From the IMG/VR virus record IMGVR_UViG_3300046714_000194, positions 1 to 50,724 of that record: 50,724 bases of DNA; one strand, 5' to 3'. This DNA comes from a virus. The notes under the pieces were generated by a model. That model was not told the origin of the DNA. It was given only the letters and a program-made list of their open reading frames with translations, and did no database searches. Both the position numbers and the translations under genes were made by a program. Position 1 is the first letter of the stretch. Every line of letters starts with the position of its first letter. Positions 23,344-31,129 of the stretch are shown here, in pieces.

Positions 23344-23849
23344 CGGATCCTCGTCGTGCTCATAGCCTGCACGTCGGCGCGTTTGAAGTACTCGGCGTGT
23401 GGTACGTGCTCGCCGTCGACCAAAAACCCCCAATCGGAGATCTCGGGTCCGCACACGAAGAGTGTGCACGTGTCGGGCAGCACTTCAACAACCGAGTGGT
23501 ACTGCCACGGGCGGATCAGGTTGAAGTCACCGGGCCGATAGACGTTCGAGCGCGGTAGGAATTCGGGCGCTGCGCCTTCGACGCGCTGCTCGGTGTACCC
23601 GCCCGAGAGCACGACCGCGACGGCCCACGCCCAAGGATGATCGTGCAGGTGCCGATCGCCGTCGGCCGTGTGGATCTGGTGCACGAACGCGTGAAAGGGC
23701 TGCTCGGGGTCGTGCGTTTCGAGGCAGTCGGTGCCGGCGAGCACCGTACGCGTGAGGTACGGCGCGCCGTCAGGGTGCGCGAGGCGCCACGACGGCGAGA
23801 CGCGCATGGCGATGCGAAGGGCAAGCGGCAGGTGCAGCGGGATCGTCAT
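23340..23849 (-). CDS. Cupin-fold protein
   Basis: 169 aa. HLHDHPWAWAVAVVLSGGYTE is the cupin motif 1 with three candidate metal-binding His, and PGDFNLIRPWQYHSVVEV is motif 2 with the last His. This phage family is usually annotated as cupin of unknown substrate. C-terminal EHVPHAEYF is typical of these small non-haem metal enzymes or binding proteins. Coupled to neighbours by 4-nt overlaps. Confidence 0.75.
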   Translation of the reverse strand: MTIPLHLPLALRIAMRVSPSWRLAHPDGAPYLTRTVLAGTDCLETHDPEQPFHAFVHQIHTADGDRHLHDHPWAWAVAVVLSGGYTEQRVEGAAPEFLPRSNVYRPGDFNLIRPWQYHSVVEVLPDTCTLFVCGPEISDWGFLVDGEHVPHAEYFKRADVQAMSTTRIR

Positions 23850-24094
23850 CGCGGCGCCTCGCGCACCAGCGCTGCAGCCTCTTCGAACGCGCGCGCCAAT
23901 GCCTCACGCCGATCTGCCGACTGCGGCAACCAGAACGTGACGGCGCTGCGATCGTCGTCCTTCGGCGGGTGATGCAACATCGGTGACGAGTGCAGAATGA
24001 ACTGTACCGCCGAGTACACGATCCCGGTGTTGCTCTCTTTCGTCAGCGTGCACACTTCGTCGGTGAGCTCTTGGCTGTAGACGTTGATTCGCAT
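23846..24094 (-). CDS. Small hypothetical protein
   Basis: 82 aa: a strand-rich N-terminus (MRINVYSQELTDEV), HSSPMLHHPPKDDDRSAVTFW and a C-terminal helix (ALARAFEEAAALVRE). The repeated phage pattern of N-terminal RINVYSQEL is familiar from small phage ORFs of unknown function. GGAGG-type Shine-Dalgarno (AGGAGGT) precedes ATG 24094 closely. Confidence 0.6.
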   Translation of the reverse strand: MRINVYSQELTDEVCTLTKESNTGIVYSAVQFILHSSPMLHHPPKDDDRSAVTFWLPQSADRREALARAFEEAAALVREAPR

Positions 24095-24103
24095 GGGAAC
24101 CTC

Positions 24104-25243
24104 CTAGGTGACGCTCACCGGATCGAACCTGCGCAGCCCGTGCTTCGCGTCGATCACCCAATTCGTTTGCTCGGGCGGGCGGTACTCGAAGCCCATCTCG
24201 GTGGAGTAGGCCGACTCGCCGATCAGGCTGCCATTCACCAACACTTTGCCGAACGCGCACGCCTGATGAAAGTGCCCGAAGACGTACAGATCGGCCGTGT
24301 TTTGGCGTGTCGCCCAACGCGTGAGTGGTACGAGGATCCCGCCGATCCCGCCGCTGCTGCGAATGTGCGTACCGTGTTGAAACCGCATGCGCAGCCCCAT
24401 CACTTCGAGGCTCACGCTCTCGGCCTTCGGGATCACCCACTCGACGTTTTGCAGGTCAGCGCACTTGTCGCGCAACCACCGATAGAGCATGCTCTCGAGC
24501 GAGTGCGCCCAGCCCGTTTTGATCTGGCTCTTCTCGGTCCAACGCCCATGGTTGCCGTGCGTGCAAGGCACGATCAGCCGGCCGGGCACGTCCTTCGAGA
24601 GCGCGCGGATCCCGGGCTCGATCAGCGCAATGGCGTGGCCGACCTGATCGACTAGGCCGACTTCGTTCGTCTCGCAGAGCTCTTGATGGATCGACCCCGA
24701 GATCAGATCGCCGTTGAGATTGAGAACGTGATCGGGTGAGTCGACCGTTCGCGCAATGTCGCGCCGCAGCCATAGAACGTTGCTCCAGAACTGCTCGGCG
24801 CGCGCCTTGGCGGTTGCGAGATCGTAGACGTTGCGGCCGTGGGTTTCCTCCGGGCTCACCCGCTCGCCGACGTGCCAATCCGAAAGGCAGGTGCAGATCG
24901 TACCCTGGCGCTTGCCCGACTTGGGGCGAGACGCGGCAACCTTGATCGGCGGGGCCGAGGCGATCGAGCTGTAGAACTCGGCTGCCTTCTCGGCGTCGAT
25001 CAGCCGGCGCTGCAGCACGCGCACGTGGCGCCCGGCTTGCGCCGCTTCGATCTGCCGCTTCGCTGCAGTGAGATCGGTCGGGTCGGAGCGTAGAAGCGCA
25101 GCGGGTTCGAGGCCGTGGTAGCGGCAGCTCTGCGTAAAGCTGCCTTGCATGACGCCAAGCTTTCGCGCAGCCTCGGCAATCGAGACGCTGCTACGCAGTA
25201 CGGCTTTCACCTGCGCGATTCGTTTTGCGTTCCACTTCGCCAT
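24104..25243 (-). CDS. HTH-containing metallophosphoesterase
   Basis: 379 aa. Residues 1-45 form a homeodomain-like HTH (SVSIAEAARKLGVMQGSFTQ). The calcineurin-like core has LSDWHVGE (motif I), LNGDLISG (II), THGNHGR (III), then QHGTH and FGHFHQA (V), so both metal sites look intact. It is the first gene of the early block, behind a regulatory hairpin. The combination of HTH and phosphoesterase suggests a DNA-targeted nuclease or phosphatase (inference). Confidence 0.85.
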   Translation of the reverse strand: MAKWNAKRIAQVKAVLRSSVSIAEAARKLGVMQGSFTQSCRYHGLEPAALLRSDPTDLTAAKRQIEAAQAGRHVRVLQRRLIDAEKAAEFYSSIASAPPIKVAASRPKSGKRQGTICTCLSDWHVGERVSPEETHGRNVYDLATAKARAEQFWSNVLWLRRDIARTVDSPDHVLNLNGDLISGSIHQELCETNEVGLVDQVGHAIALIEPGIRALSKDVPGRLIVPCTHGNHGRWTEKSQIKTGWAHSLESMLYRWLRDKCADLQNVEWVIPKAESVSLEVMGLRMRFQHGTHIRSSGGIGGILVPLTRWATRQNTADLYVFGHFHQACAFGKVLVNGSLIGESAYSTEMGFEYRPPEQTNWVIDAKHGLRRFDPVSVT

Positions 25244-25306
25244 GCTCGCCTTTCAAAGTGCCGCTCGGGTGCCCCCGCCCTTGCAACGGGCGAGTCGTTT
25301 TGGACG

Positions 25307-25346
25307 GTGTCATGGATCACACCGAGCGGCACGTGATCCATGGCAC
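25307..25346. promoter_or_regulatory. 15-bp inverted repeat at the early/late boundary
   Basis: GGTGTCATGGATCAC, a 12-nt spacer, and GTGATCCATGGCACC form an inverted repeat (one wobble pair, ten central perfect pairs). The spacer ACCGAGCGGCAC is itself the reverse complement of a sequence at 25258-25269. No T-run follows. It lies in the 139-bp gap before the early genes, so operator or transcript-processing signal are the main options. Confidence 0.6.
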
Positions 25347-25382
25347 CGCCGACGCAGGACGCAAGGCCTTGCGACTCATGCG

Positions 25383-25742
25383 TCACGTTCCGGGCTTCGA
25401 AGGCAGCCGGCGACGGATCTTCACGGGCGTCCGCTCTTCGACGTACCGCCGCAACAGCTCGGCCAGGCCTTCCTTGAGGCCTTGGGCCTCAAGCTCTGCT
25501 CGCAGCTGCCGCACGCCCGTCTCTTCGTCCCAATCGGGCGGTGGAAGCGACGGCGCCTCGGGCGAGATCGGCAGGGCGGCGAGTGTCGCACCGCGTCGTA
25601 CTTCCCGGGCCCACTTCTGCTCGCAGTCTTCCCAATGCTTCTCGAGCTTGCCGATCCGCGAGCCCAGGTTGACCCACGTCCACGCATGCGCGATCGCCAT
25701 GGGCGTTGCCACGGCCAAGGCCCCAACGAGCTCAGGGGCCAC
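25383..25742 (-). CDS. i-spanin-like membrane protein
   Basis: About 119 aa. An N-terminal membrane segment (LVGALAVATPMAIAHAW) precedes a charged helical part (SRIGKLEKHWEDCEQKWARE) and a second helix (LEAQGLKEGLAELLRRYVEE) ending basic, the topology of inner-membrane spanin subunits. It is the last gene of the lysis cluster, after the amidase, where Rz usually lies. Start GTG 25742 overlaps the amidase by 11 bp. Function inferred from position and topology. Confidence 0.5.
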   Translation of the reverse strand: MAPELVGALAVATPMAIAHAWTWVNLGSRIGKLEKHWEDCEQKWAREVRRGATLAALPISPEAPSLPPPDWDEETGVRQLRAELEAQGLKEGLAELLRRYVEERTPVKIRRRLPSKPGT

Positions 25743-26331
25743 GTGGCGCCCCGGTAACCGGCAGGACGGCCTGCACCGCTGCGAGGTACGAGCTCCACGG
25801 GAAGCCGACACCGGGGTCGACGTGCCCGCCTCGGACGTTCCACGCCCGACTCACGTCAAGGTGCCCGCAGAAGCCCCGCTCGCCGTTGGCGACTTGTAGG
25901 GGTGTCAGCTTTCGGACGGGGATCCCGTAGCGGCCGGCGACGCAGGCGGCAGCCTTGGCCGACAGCGCGAGCTCACCGCGAGAGAACGCGTCGTCCCATT
26001 GCACGGGCGTTTGCGCGGCGTACCCACAATGTTCGATGTGGTAGCCGGTCGCGTTGGCGTCACCGCCGCGAGCGCCGAACGCTTCATGCTGCGGCTTCAC
26101 ACACTCCCAGATCTCGGAGGCATCGCACACCAGGTGCGCACTGCCCGGGTCTTTACGCTGCGACGTGAAGAATCGGGCAACGGCGGCAGCGCTGCCTTTG
26201 ATCTCGGCGCACTCGGTCGTGTGGATCACGATCAGGCGCAAGTCGGTGCGATTGAGCCAACGAAAGTCGCGCGCCTGTAGAAAGTGCGGCGCCTGTTCGA
26301 GCGCGCTCCACATGTTCGGCTCGGGCGTCAT
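25732..26331 (-). CDS. Endolysin: N-acetylmuramoyl-L-alanine amidase (Amidase_2)
   Basis: 199 aa. LIVIHTTECAEI (first zinc His), SAHLVCD, GYHIEHCGYA and CGHLDVSRAW then HVDPGVGFPWSSYL (later zinc His and DPG) match the PGRP/Amidase_2 fold. It cleaves the amide bond between muramic acid and the stem peptide. No signal peptide, so it needs the neighbouring holin. ATG 26331 overlaps the previous stop. Confidence 0.9.
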   Translation of the reverse strand: MTPEPNMWSALEQAPHFLQARDFRWLNRTDLRLIVIHTTECAEIKGSAAAVARFFTSQRKDPGSAHLVCDASEIWECVKPQHEAFGARGGDANATGYHIEHCGYAAQTPVQWDDAFSRGELALSAKAAACVAGRYGIPVRKLTPLQVANGERGFCGHLDVSRAWNVRGGHVDPGVGFPWSSYLAAVQAVLPVTGAPRGP

Positions 26332-26576
26332 CGCGGCGGGCCTTTCTGCGACGTCGCAAACGCCGCAGCAACGTCCGAACGCGACGGCGGGCGCACGGGC
26401 GTGAATTCTTCGTCGAGCTCTCGCAGCTGCCGTTGCACGCGCGTCAGATCGACGTGATGCCGCATGAGCTCGTCGCGCATCTTCGTGTTGGCGCGCATAC
26501 TCTCTTCGACGAGGGCAAGCGCATCGCGCACGATCGCGACTGCGGCACGCTGTTGGGGGGATCGGGCGGGAATCAC
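26328..26576 (-). CDS. Coiled-coil protein of the lysis cluster
   Basis: 82 aa, a single long helix (AAVAIVRDALALVEESMRAN... LTRVQRQLRELDEE) followed by a Pro/Ser tail. GTG 26576 overlaps the small membrane ORF before it (GTGA). No membrane segment of its own; perhaps a lysis regulator or part of the spanin system. Confidence 0.55.
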   Translation of the reverse strand: MIPARSPQQRAAVAIVRDALALVEESMRANTKMRDELMRHHVDLTRVQRQLRELDEEFTPVRPPSRSDVAAAFATSQKGPPR

Positions 26577-26671
26577 GAGCTTGGATCCTCCACGAGCAGC
26601 CAGATCGCCGCAGCGGCTAGGGCCAGCCCGGCCGCCGCGAGGATCAGCCCTTGGCGCGCCAGGCGTGCCAC
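26573..26671 (-). CDS. 32-aa single-pass membrane peptide
   Basis: GTG start at 26671, 6 nt after the holin stop. Basic N-terminus (VARLARQG) and one membrane helix (LILAAAGLALAAAAIWLL) ending VEDPSS. Stop overlaps the next GTG (GTGA). A small extra holin or antiholin is possible. Short, so supported mainly by position and hydrophobicity. Confidence 0.45.
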   Translation of the reverse strand: MARLARQGLILAAAGLALAAAAIWLLVEDPSS

Positions 26672-26676
26672 AAGCT

Positions 26677-26841
26677 TCAGGCCTTCGGCTTCGGGGACTC
26701 GGCGTTATGCGCGAGCTGTGCGACGACGGCAGCGATCACCGTTGCGACGGCCGCAGCCATGCCCGGATCGATCACCTTCTCGGCGCCTAGCGCACCAACA
26801 ACGGCCACAAGTATCGCAGAGATCACAGAGTAGATCTTCAT
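26677..26841 (-). CDS. Putative holin
   Basis: 54 aa with two membrane segments (YSVISAILVAVVGALGA and AAAVATVIAAVVAQLA) separated by a short EKVIDPG turn, and a charged tail ending KPKA, a class II holin topology. It is the first gene of the lysis cluster, three genes before the amidase. A copy of the late motif (26850-26861) lies 9 bp upstream of its ATG. Confidence 0.65.
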   Translation of the reverse strand: MKIYSVISAILVAVVGALGAEKVIDPGMAAAVATVIAAVVAQLAHNAESPKPKA

Positions 26842-26849
26842 GACGCCTG

Positions 26850-26861
26850 TAGGCTAGCGCC
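26850..26861 (-). promoter_or_regulatory. Late-motif copy before the holin
   Basis: Minus strand GGCGCTAGCCTA, one of nine copies of a shared motif found only in the structural and lysis half. It ends 8 bp before the holin ATG in a 38-bp intergenic gap. Confidence 0.6.
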
Positions 26862-26879
26862 CGGCGAATGTGGGCGGTG

Positions 26880-27218
26880 TTACCGGCAGCGCGCGAAACC
26901 GCCGCACGCCCGTACGCCGGCCTGCGTCTCGGCCGAGGCAATGCACGCCGCAGGTACGAGCGTGAGGTGCCGCGCGTCCGCACGAGCCATAACGTCGTCG
27001 CAATCGGCGTGCGCGCCTTCCGGGCAACCGAGCGCGCGAAGTCGTGCGCAGGCCTGGCCGTAGATCGTCGACGGGTCGAACCCAGCGTCAGCGAGCGGCC
27101 CCGGGGGATCCGGCGGCAGCGGCGGCAGCGGCGCCGGCGAAGTGCAGCGGCACGCGCCGAGCACCAACGCGGGCAGTAGCACGAAAGGGAACCAGCGGAA
27201 ACGTTGCTTGCGAGTCAT
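26880..27218 (-). CDS. Lipoprotein with Cys-rich C-terminus
   Basis: 112 aa. Basic start (MTRKQRFRW), hydrophobic FPFVLLPALVLGAC lipobox with the acylated Cys at about 23, a Pro-rich spacer (PLPPLPPDPPGP), then six Cys (ACARLRALGCPEG, DCDDV, PAACIAS, ACGGFARC). ATG 27218 overlaps the papain stop (ATGA). Could be an outer-membrane spanin partner or a surface factor; unknown. Confidence 0.65.
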   Translation of the reverse strand: MTRKQRFRWFPFVLLPALVLGACRCTSPAPLPPLPPDPPGPLADAGFDPSTIYGQACARLRALGCPEGAHADCDDVMARADARHLTLVPAACIASAETQAGVRACGGFARCR

Positions 27219-27985
27219 CGCCCGATCTTTCGGTAGCCGAACGCGATCAGCTGGGAAGCTTGGTTGACGAAGGCGTCGGTCACGAGGCAATCGCCGTTCG
27301 CGCCCCAACCCGCACCCCAGCTGTTGCGCAGCCAGAAGTGCCCACTGGCCTCCGACGCGAGCAAGACAGTCCAATGGCCGCCCCCGTCGGGATCGTCTTC
27401 GTTCATCAGTCCGAGCGGGGCCCGCCCTGGCGTCCACCTCATGAAAGCCGAGTCGACGTACGTGCCGACTCCGACCGGTGCGCCCGACGCGATCGCCTGC
27501 CGCGCCTCGTCGGCGTTGCCGATCTCGTACCACCCGACGTAGCGGTGCTCGCCTTCCGTCTCTAGGGATCCAAGATCCGGCTCGGGCAAGACGCCGTTCG
27601 TCGGGAAGCAGTCGGTTGCGGCGCCGGCGGGTTCGAGCGGCGCAATGCCGAACTCGGTGAGCCCGCGCATGGCGAGCGCCGGCATTGAACCCTGATCGAG
27701 CAGCGCGTGAGCCAAGGGATCGCCCCGCTCGAGCGCGACGGCGTTGCCGTAGATCTTGCCGGGCGACGGTACCCACGGCAGCGGCGCGCCTGCGACGGCG
27801 CACGATGTGGCAATGCCTGTGGCCGTTCCGTGCCCGACGCAGCCGCTGCACGAGCCCTGATCGAGCACGTACGGCGCGGCGTCGCGCAGGTCACGAGGCG
27901 CCGGTGTTGCGAGCAGCCCGAAGCGGTGTGCCCACTTGACGTAGACGGAGCGAAGCGCGTGGTGATCTGGGGTGTAGCCGAACAT
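27215..27985 (-). CDS. Papain-like (C1A-type) cysteine protease
   Basis: 256 aa. LDQGSCSGCVGHG contains the oxyanion Gln and the catalytic Cys; GGGHWTVLLAS carries the His; WLRNSWGAGWGANG carries the Asn and the conserved SWG. The catalytic triad and spacing fit C1A peptidases. There is no signal peptide or propeptide, so it works in the cytoplasm or is packed in the virion. Its place between lipoproteins, after the tail fibres, suggests a role in host entry or lysis (inference). Start ATG 27985 overlaps the previous TGA. Confidence 0.85.
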   Translation of the reverse strand: MFGYTPDHHALRSVYVKWAHRFGLLATPAPRDLRDAAPYVLDQGSCSGCVGHGTATGIATSCAVAGAPLPWVPSPGKIYGNAVALERGDPLAHALLDQGSMPALAMRGLTEFGIAPLEPAGAATDCFPTNGVLPEPDLGSLETEGEHRYVGWYEIGNADEARQAIASGAPVGVGTYVDSAFMRWTPGRAPLGLMNEDDPDGGGHWTVLLASEASGHFWLRNSWGAGWGANGDCLVTDAFVNQASQLIAFGYRKIGR

Positions 27986-28332
27986 CAGGGGCCCACTTTC
28001 GTGGCGCCGCATTGGCGCACCCACGATGAGGCGAAGCTGTCGGCCTCGGCCTGCGAGATCGCCGAGAAGATTCCGACGACGACGCCGGCCGAAACGATCG
28101 CCCAACGCGCTTCGACACCCTGCACGGGGATCGCGCTGATCCCGGAAGCGCCGGCGGCAACGGCGGTGCCCTTCGCGACGGCGCCCCAATCACGCCGAGC
28201 GCCGTCGATCGCAGCACACTCTGGCGGGTCGATCGAGATTGCCGCTTCGGGTGCGCCGGCCATGCGTGCTTCTGAAAACGTGCCCGAGCAGCCGCACAAG
28301 GCGAGCGCCAGCACCAGCGCCACGCGGATCAT
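27985..28332 (-). CDS. Small lipoprotein with membrane-like segments
   Basis: 115 aa. A signal peptide MIRVALVLALALCGC with lipobox (Cys about 13-15), then Ala-rich GAVAKGTAVAAGASGIS and WAIVSAGVVVGIFSAIS hydrophobic segments and two more Cys. It is coupled to the papain-like gene (TGATG). Could be an o-spanin-like or host-envelope protein. Confidence 0.6.
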   Translation of the reverse strand: MIRVALVLALALCGCSGTFSEARMAGAPEAAISIDPPECAAIDGARRDWGAVAKGTAVAAGASGISAIPVQGVEARWAIVSAGVVVGIFSAISQAEADSFASSWVRQCGATKVGP

Positions 28333-28559
28333 CGGATCCTCCGGTGCGGACCGCGCGCGGAGCTGAGATCGAGCGGCTCCACGTCAGGGCAGCACCCGGG
28401 CGCGCCCCCGATCGTGCAGCAAGCCTCACCTGTCCAGCAATTGCCGTGGCCGTCGTAGCAGCACACCTTTTGCGTGCCGCACTCTGGCGTCAACTCACCG
28501 TGACACGAAGCGCCGGCCAGCAGCAAGGCCAGCACAATGCAGGTTGCAACATGACGCAT
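28329..28559 (-). CDS. Short Cys-rich lipoprotein
   Basis: 76 aa. MRHVATCIVLALLLAGASC is a signal peptide with a weak lipobox. The mature part holds ten cysteines in the order C, CC, C, CC, CC within about 40 residues (CGTQKVCCYDGHGNCW), indicating a disulfide-knotted or metal-binding module. A late-motif copy (28565-28576) is just upstream, and its stop overlaps the next gene (ATGA). Confidence 0.6.
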   Translation of the reverse strand: MRHVATCIVLALLLAGASCHGELTPECGTQKVCCYDGHGNCWTGEACCTIGGAPGCCPDVEPLDLSSARGPHRRIR

Positions 28560-28564
28560 ACCCG

Positions 28565-28576
28565 TAGGCTAGCGCC
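28565..28576 (-). promoter_or_regulatory. Late-motif copy before the Cys-rich lipoprotein
   Basis: Minus strand GGCGCTAGCCTA, identical over 12 bases to the holin and 31093 copies, ending 5 bp before the lipoprotein ATG. Confidence 0.6.
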
Positions 28577-28578
28577 TT

Positions 28579-29451
28579 CTATTGTAGCGCACGCCCCGCG
28601 GCCTTGTACGCGGTCCCGACGGTGTTGATTGTCGCGGTCAGGTCGTAGAGGGCATTGACCGAGCTGCCGCCGCCAGAGCAGCAGTTCGTCGGGCCCATGA
28701 ACCAGTAGGCGTGCATCTTCACGTAGGGGAGCAGATCCATGGCAGGCACCGCGGCGTTGATCATCGCAACTTCAGTCGCGGCGCTTTGCCCGATCGTCCC
28801 CCACTCCGGGATAATCATGTCCCACTTCGGGAATCCGGCGTGGACCTGCTTTACCAGGCCGATGAATGTCGCCGCATCCGCGACGCCGTCCGCCGCTGAA
28901 ATGTAGCGATCGAATGTCAGGTAGTCCGGTTCTCGGCAACCGTTCGAACGAATACCAGCGAGCCACGTGACGAAATGACCGCCGGCCGTATCGGGCATTT
29001 GCACGGTGTACGGGCTCGCTAGTTTGATTTCCGGGTGAGCGAGAATCGAAGGGTCGGTGACGAACGTGCACCACGCCGTAATGGCGTTGGCGTCGCTGAT
29101 TCCGTGCCCGTCGAACTCGCCGAGCGAAAGAATCACCCTGCTCTCTGCCGCTTCGGCGACGGCTTCAGCAACGAACGTCTGGTTGGTTACGTCGGTGTCG
29201 TTGTTGAGGTACGGGACGTAAACGGCGCCACCGATCTTCGGAGTTTCGCCTTCGCGCTTGCGGTAGAAGTTGTGCCACCAATTGTGACTCTGGTCGGCAA
29301 GCACTGAGTTTCGTTGCGTCAGATTCCACGTATTGGAAGACGAGGCAACGCTCACCATTACGTTGCCGATCTTGTGCGGAGTTCCTTCTACGAAGCTAGG
29401 CCCACAGCCGATTGCCAGTGCGACCGCGGCCAGCGCCGCATGCGCATTCAT
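28579..29451 (-). CDS. GH128-like glycosyl hydrolase lipoprotein
   Basis: 290 aa. A signal peptide with lipobox LAIGC (Cys about 16). The body follows the Asl1/GH128 barrel: NWWHNFYRKREGE, YVPYLNNDTD, VILSLGEFDGHG (acid/base Glu candidate), FVTWLAGIRSNGC, YLTFDRYIS, IIPEWGTIG (nucleophile Glu candidate) and KMHAYWFMG. GH128 enzymes cut β-1,3-glucan, so host exopolysaccharide or coat glucan is a possible substrate. I chose ATG 29451 because the signal peptide starts there. Confidence 0.7.
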   Translation of the reverse strand: MNAHAALAAVALAIGCGPSFVEGTPHKIGNVMVSVASSSNTWNLTQRNSVLADQSHNWWHNFYRKREGETPKIGGAVYVPYLNNDTDVTNQTFVAEAVAEAAESRVILSLGEFDGHGISDANAITAWCTFVTDPSILAHPEIKLASPYTVQMPDTAGGHFVTWLAGIRSNGCREPDYLTFDRYISAADGVADAATFIGLVKQVHAGFPKWDMIIPEWGTIGQSAATEVAMINAAVPAMDLLPYVKMHAYWFMGPTNCCSGGGSSVNALYDLTATINTVGTAYKAAGRALQ

Positions 29452-29465
29452 TGGCGGCCGTGGGC

Positions 29466-30854
29466 CTAGGGGAATCTCCCTTGCGGGTTGTGGTAGTAGT
29501 TCGCGAAAGTGTCGACGTCGAACGTCTTCGCCGACGCACCGACGGACGAATACGTATTGTTCATTGCCCCGACCACGGTGCCCGCCGGGCACGCCGTCCA
29601 CGCGACGCTAGCGACCTGCACGTGGTCGATATCAAAGTAGGCGTTCGCCTGGCCGGCTTCGTGGCTAACCGTGAACGTCTTCGCCGTAGTGCCAACTGCG
29701 ATGCCCGTGTCCGAGCAGGTGATCACGCTCGCGGCAACACAGCACCCTTTCCAGTTCACGCTCGCGCTTTGGCCTGACGAGCCGGGCCGGTCGTAGACGA
29801 ACAGCATTCCGTTCGTCGGGTAAATCTGCGACGCAGCGCTCGTTGATGCGTAGCCGATGTTGTTTGCGAACTCAGCTGCGCCCGTCGAAAGGGCCTCGTT
29901 GAAGGAGCGTGTCTCGAATTCGACCGTGACGTTGGTGTCGAGCGGATAGGATCTGCCGTTGCCCGCGGTCGCGCTCCCCGATTCGACGATGCCTCCGAAC
30001 GATGTCGCCGCCGCGCTGACAATGAGCCGTAGCGATCCGACAACGCCCGATCCGTTCGTGTTCTGCTGGACCGTCGAGATCGTTGCCGACTGAATGTCGA
30101 GCCCGTTCGGGGCCATGTTCGAGTTGACCACCGGGAGAATCGGCAGTGCGAGATCGTCAACGTACGCAAAGCCTTCCGTCGCTCGCGCTCGGGACATGTC
30201 GACACGCCGTGCGAGCAGCGTCGTCGTTCCCATTGTGATCGTATCGCGGATTCGGTACGTGTAGTAACCGCCTCCGTGCACGAGACCCTTTGGCCCCGCG
30301 CTGATGCGAGGGCCGGCCGCGAACTCCGCGGCGGTATCTACGCGCGTATCGCGGATCGCGCTCCACGGCGTTCCGCCGGTGCCCTGCGTGAGTACGTAGA
30401 CGCCGCCGTCACTGAGGGTCGTCGGGTTCTGCAGCAAAAAGCGATCGCCAGTGACGAGCGTCACGTTGTCGACGGCTGCGAGCACGCCGTTCGCCGTAGC
30501 GGTCAGCGTGAAACCGACGCCGGGGCCGCCGCTCGACGTGTACGTCGGGAGCATTGCGGTCGTTACTGCAGCAACTTCGACTGCCGTGCTAGTGCTGCTG
30601 CCAACACCAGAGATCGCAGTATCGACGTACGTCTTCGTGGTGAGATCGGTTCCGACTGTTGGGGCGCCCGCGTTGAACGCCTTTTTGGTGTTCAGATCGA
30701 GCCCGGAAGCGTTGGCCTTGATCCCGCCGAGGTTGTCGATCACCGCGCCGAACCGGCCCGCATGCGGGTTGTGCCCGAAGAGCAGCGCCACGACGAGCGA
30801 GACTGCGGCCGACAGAGCGGCCAGACCTGCGAGACCCTTGAGATTCGTTTTCAT
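29466..30854 (-). CDS. Membrane-anchored tail-fibre-like protein
   Basis: 462 aa. Residues 5-27 are a hydrophobic segment (LKGLAGLAALSAAVSLVVALLFG). About 60-210 holds the phage tail motif KTYVDTAISGV, LPTYTSSGGPGVGFTLTA, VTGDRFLLQN and GVYVLTQGTGGTPW, common in T4-like and Mu-like fibre or structural proteins. The C-terminal half is a β-rich, lectin-like domain. A hydrophobic anchor on a tail protein is unusual; it may be an uncleaved signal. It sits between baseplate genes and secreted enzymes. Confidence 0.65.
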   Translation of the reverse strand: MKTNLKGLAGLAALSAAVSLVVALLFGHNPHAGRFGAVIDNLGGIKANASGLDLNTKKAFNAGAPTVGTDLTTKTYVDTAISGVGSSTSTAVEVAAVTTAMLPTYTSSGGPGVGFTLTATANGVLAAVDNVTLVTGDRFLLQNPTTLSDGGVYVLTQGTGGTPWSAIRDTRVDTAAEFAAGPRISAGPKGLVHGGGYYTYRIRDTITMGTTTLLARRVDMSRARATEGFAYVDDLALPILPVVNSNMAPNGLDIQSATISTVQQNTNGSGVVGSLRLIVSAAATSFGGIVESGSATAGNGRSYPLDTNVTVEFETRSFNEALSTGAAEFANNIGYASTSAASQIYPTNGMLFVYDRPGSSGQSASVNWKGCCVAASVITCSDTGIAVGTTAKTFTVSHEAGQANAYFDIDHVQVASVAWTACPAGTVVGAMNNTYSSVGASAKTFDVDTFANYYHNPQGRFP

Positions 30855-30856
30855 GA

Positions 30857-31087
30857 TCAGCTTCCAGCCTCGATCTTGTCGTTTGCGTCGTTCACTTGCA
30901 GAACGTCCGTCGTGTTTCCGCCCGCGCCGTCGCCTGCGCCGAGTACGTCTTGCGTCAGGCTGCCCGGAGGTGACGGGGGCGGCACGACGACCGCCGTATC
31001 CACAGCCCCTGCCGAGATCGCGATCTGCACAACTTGCTGCTGCGTGCGGTTTCGCTTCGGTTGGGGGCGTATGAATGCGTCAGCCAC
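30857..31087 (-). CDS. Small hypothetical protein before the fibre gene
   Basis: 76 aa: basic start (RPQPKRNRTQQQ), a hydrophobic VVQIAISAGAVDTAVVV, a Pro/Gly linker and LTQDVLGAGDGAGGNTTDVLQV repeat-like β-strands. GTG 31087 lies 5 bp after a late-motif copy. Function unknown; likely a minor virion protein. Confidence 0.55.
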   Translation of the reverse strand: MADAFIRPQPKRNRTQQQVVQIAISAGAVDTAVVVPPPSPPGSLTQDVLGAGDGAGGNTTDVLQVNDANDKIEAGS

Positions 31088-31092
31088 GAGGC

Positions 31093-31104
31093 TAGGCTAG
31101 CGCC
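31093..31104 (-). promoter_or_regulatory. Late-motif copy at 31.1 kb
   Basis: Minus strand GGCGCTAGCCTA, 5 bp before the GTG of the 76-aa ORF. Confidence 0.6.
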
Positions 31105-31129
31105 CGCGCCCCAATCCCCGTCGCAGGCA

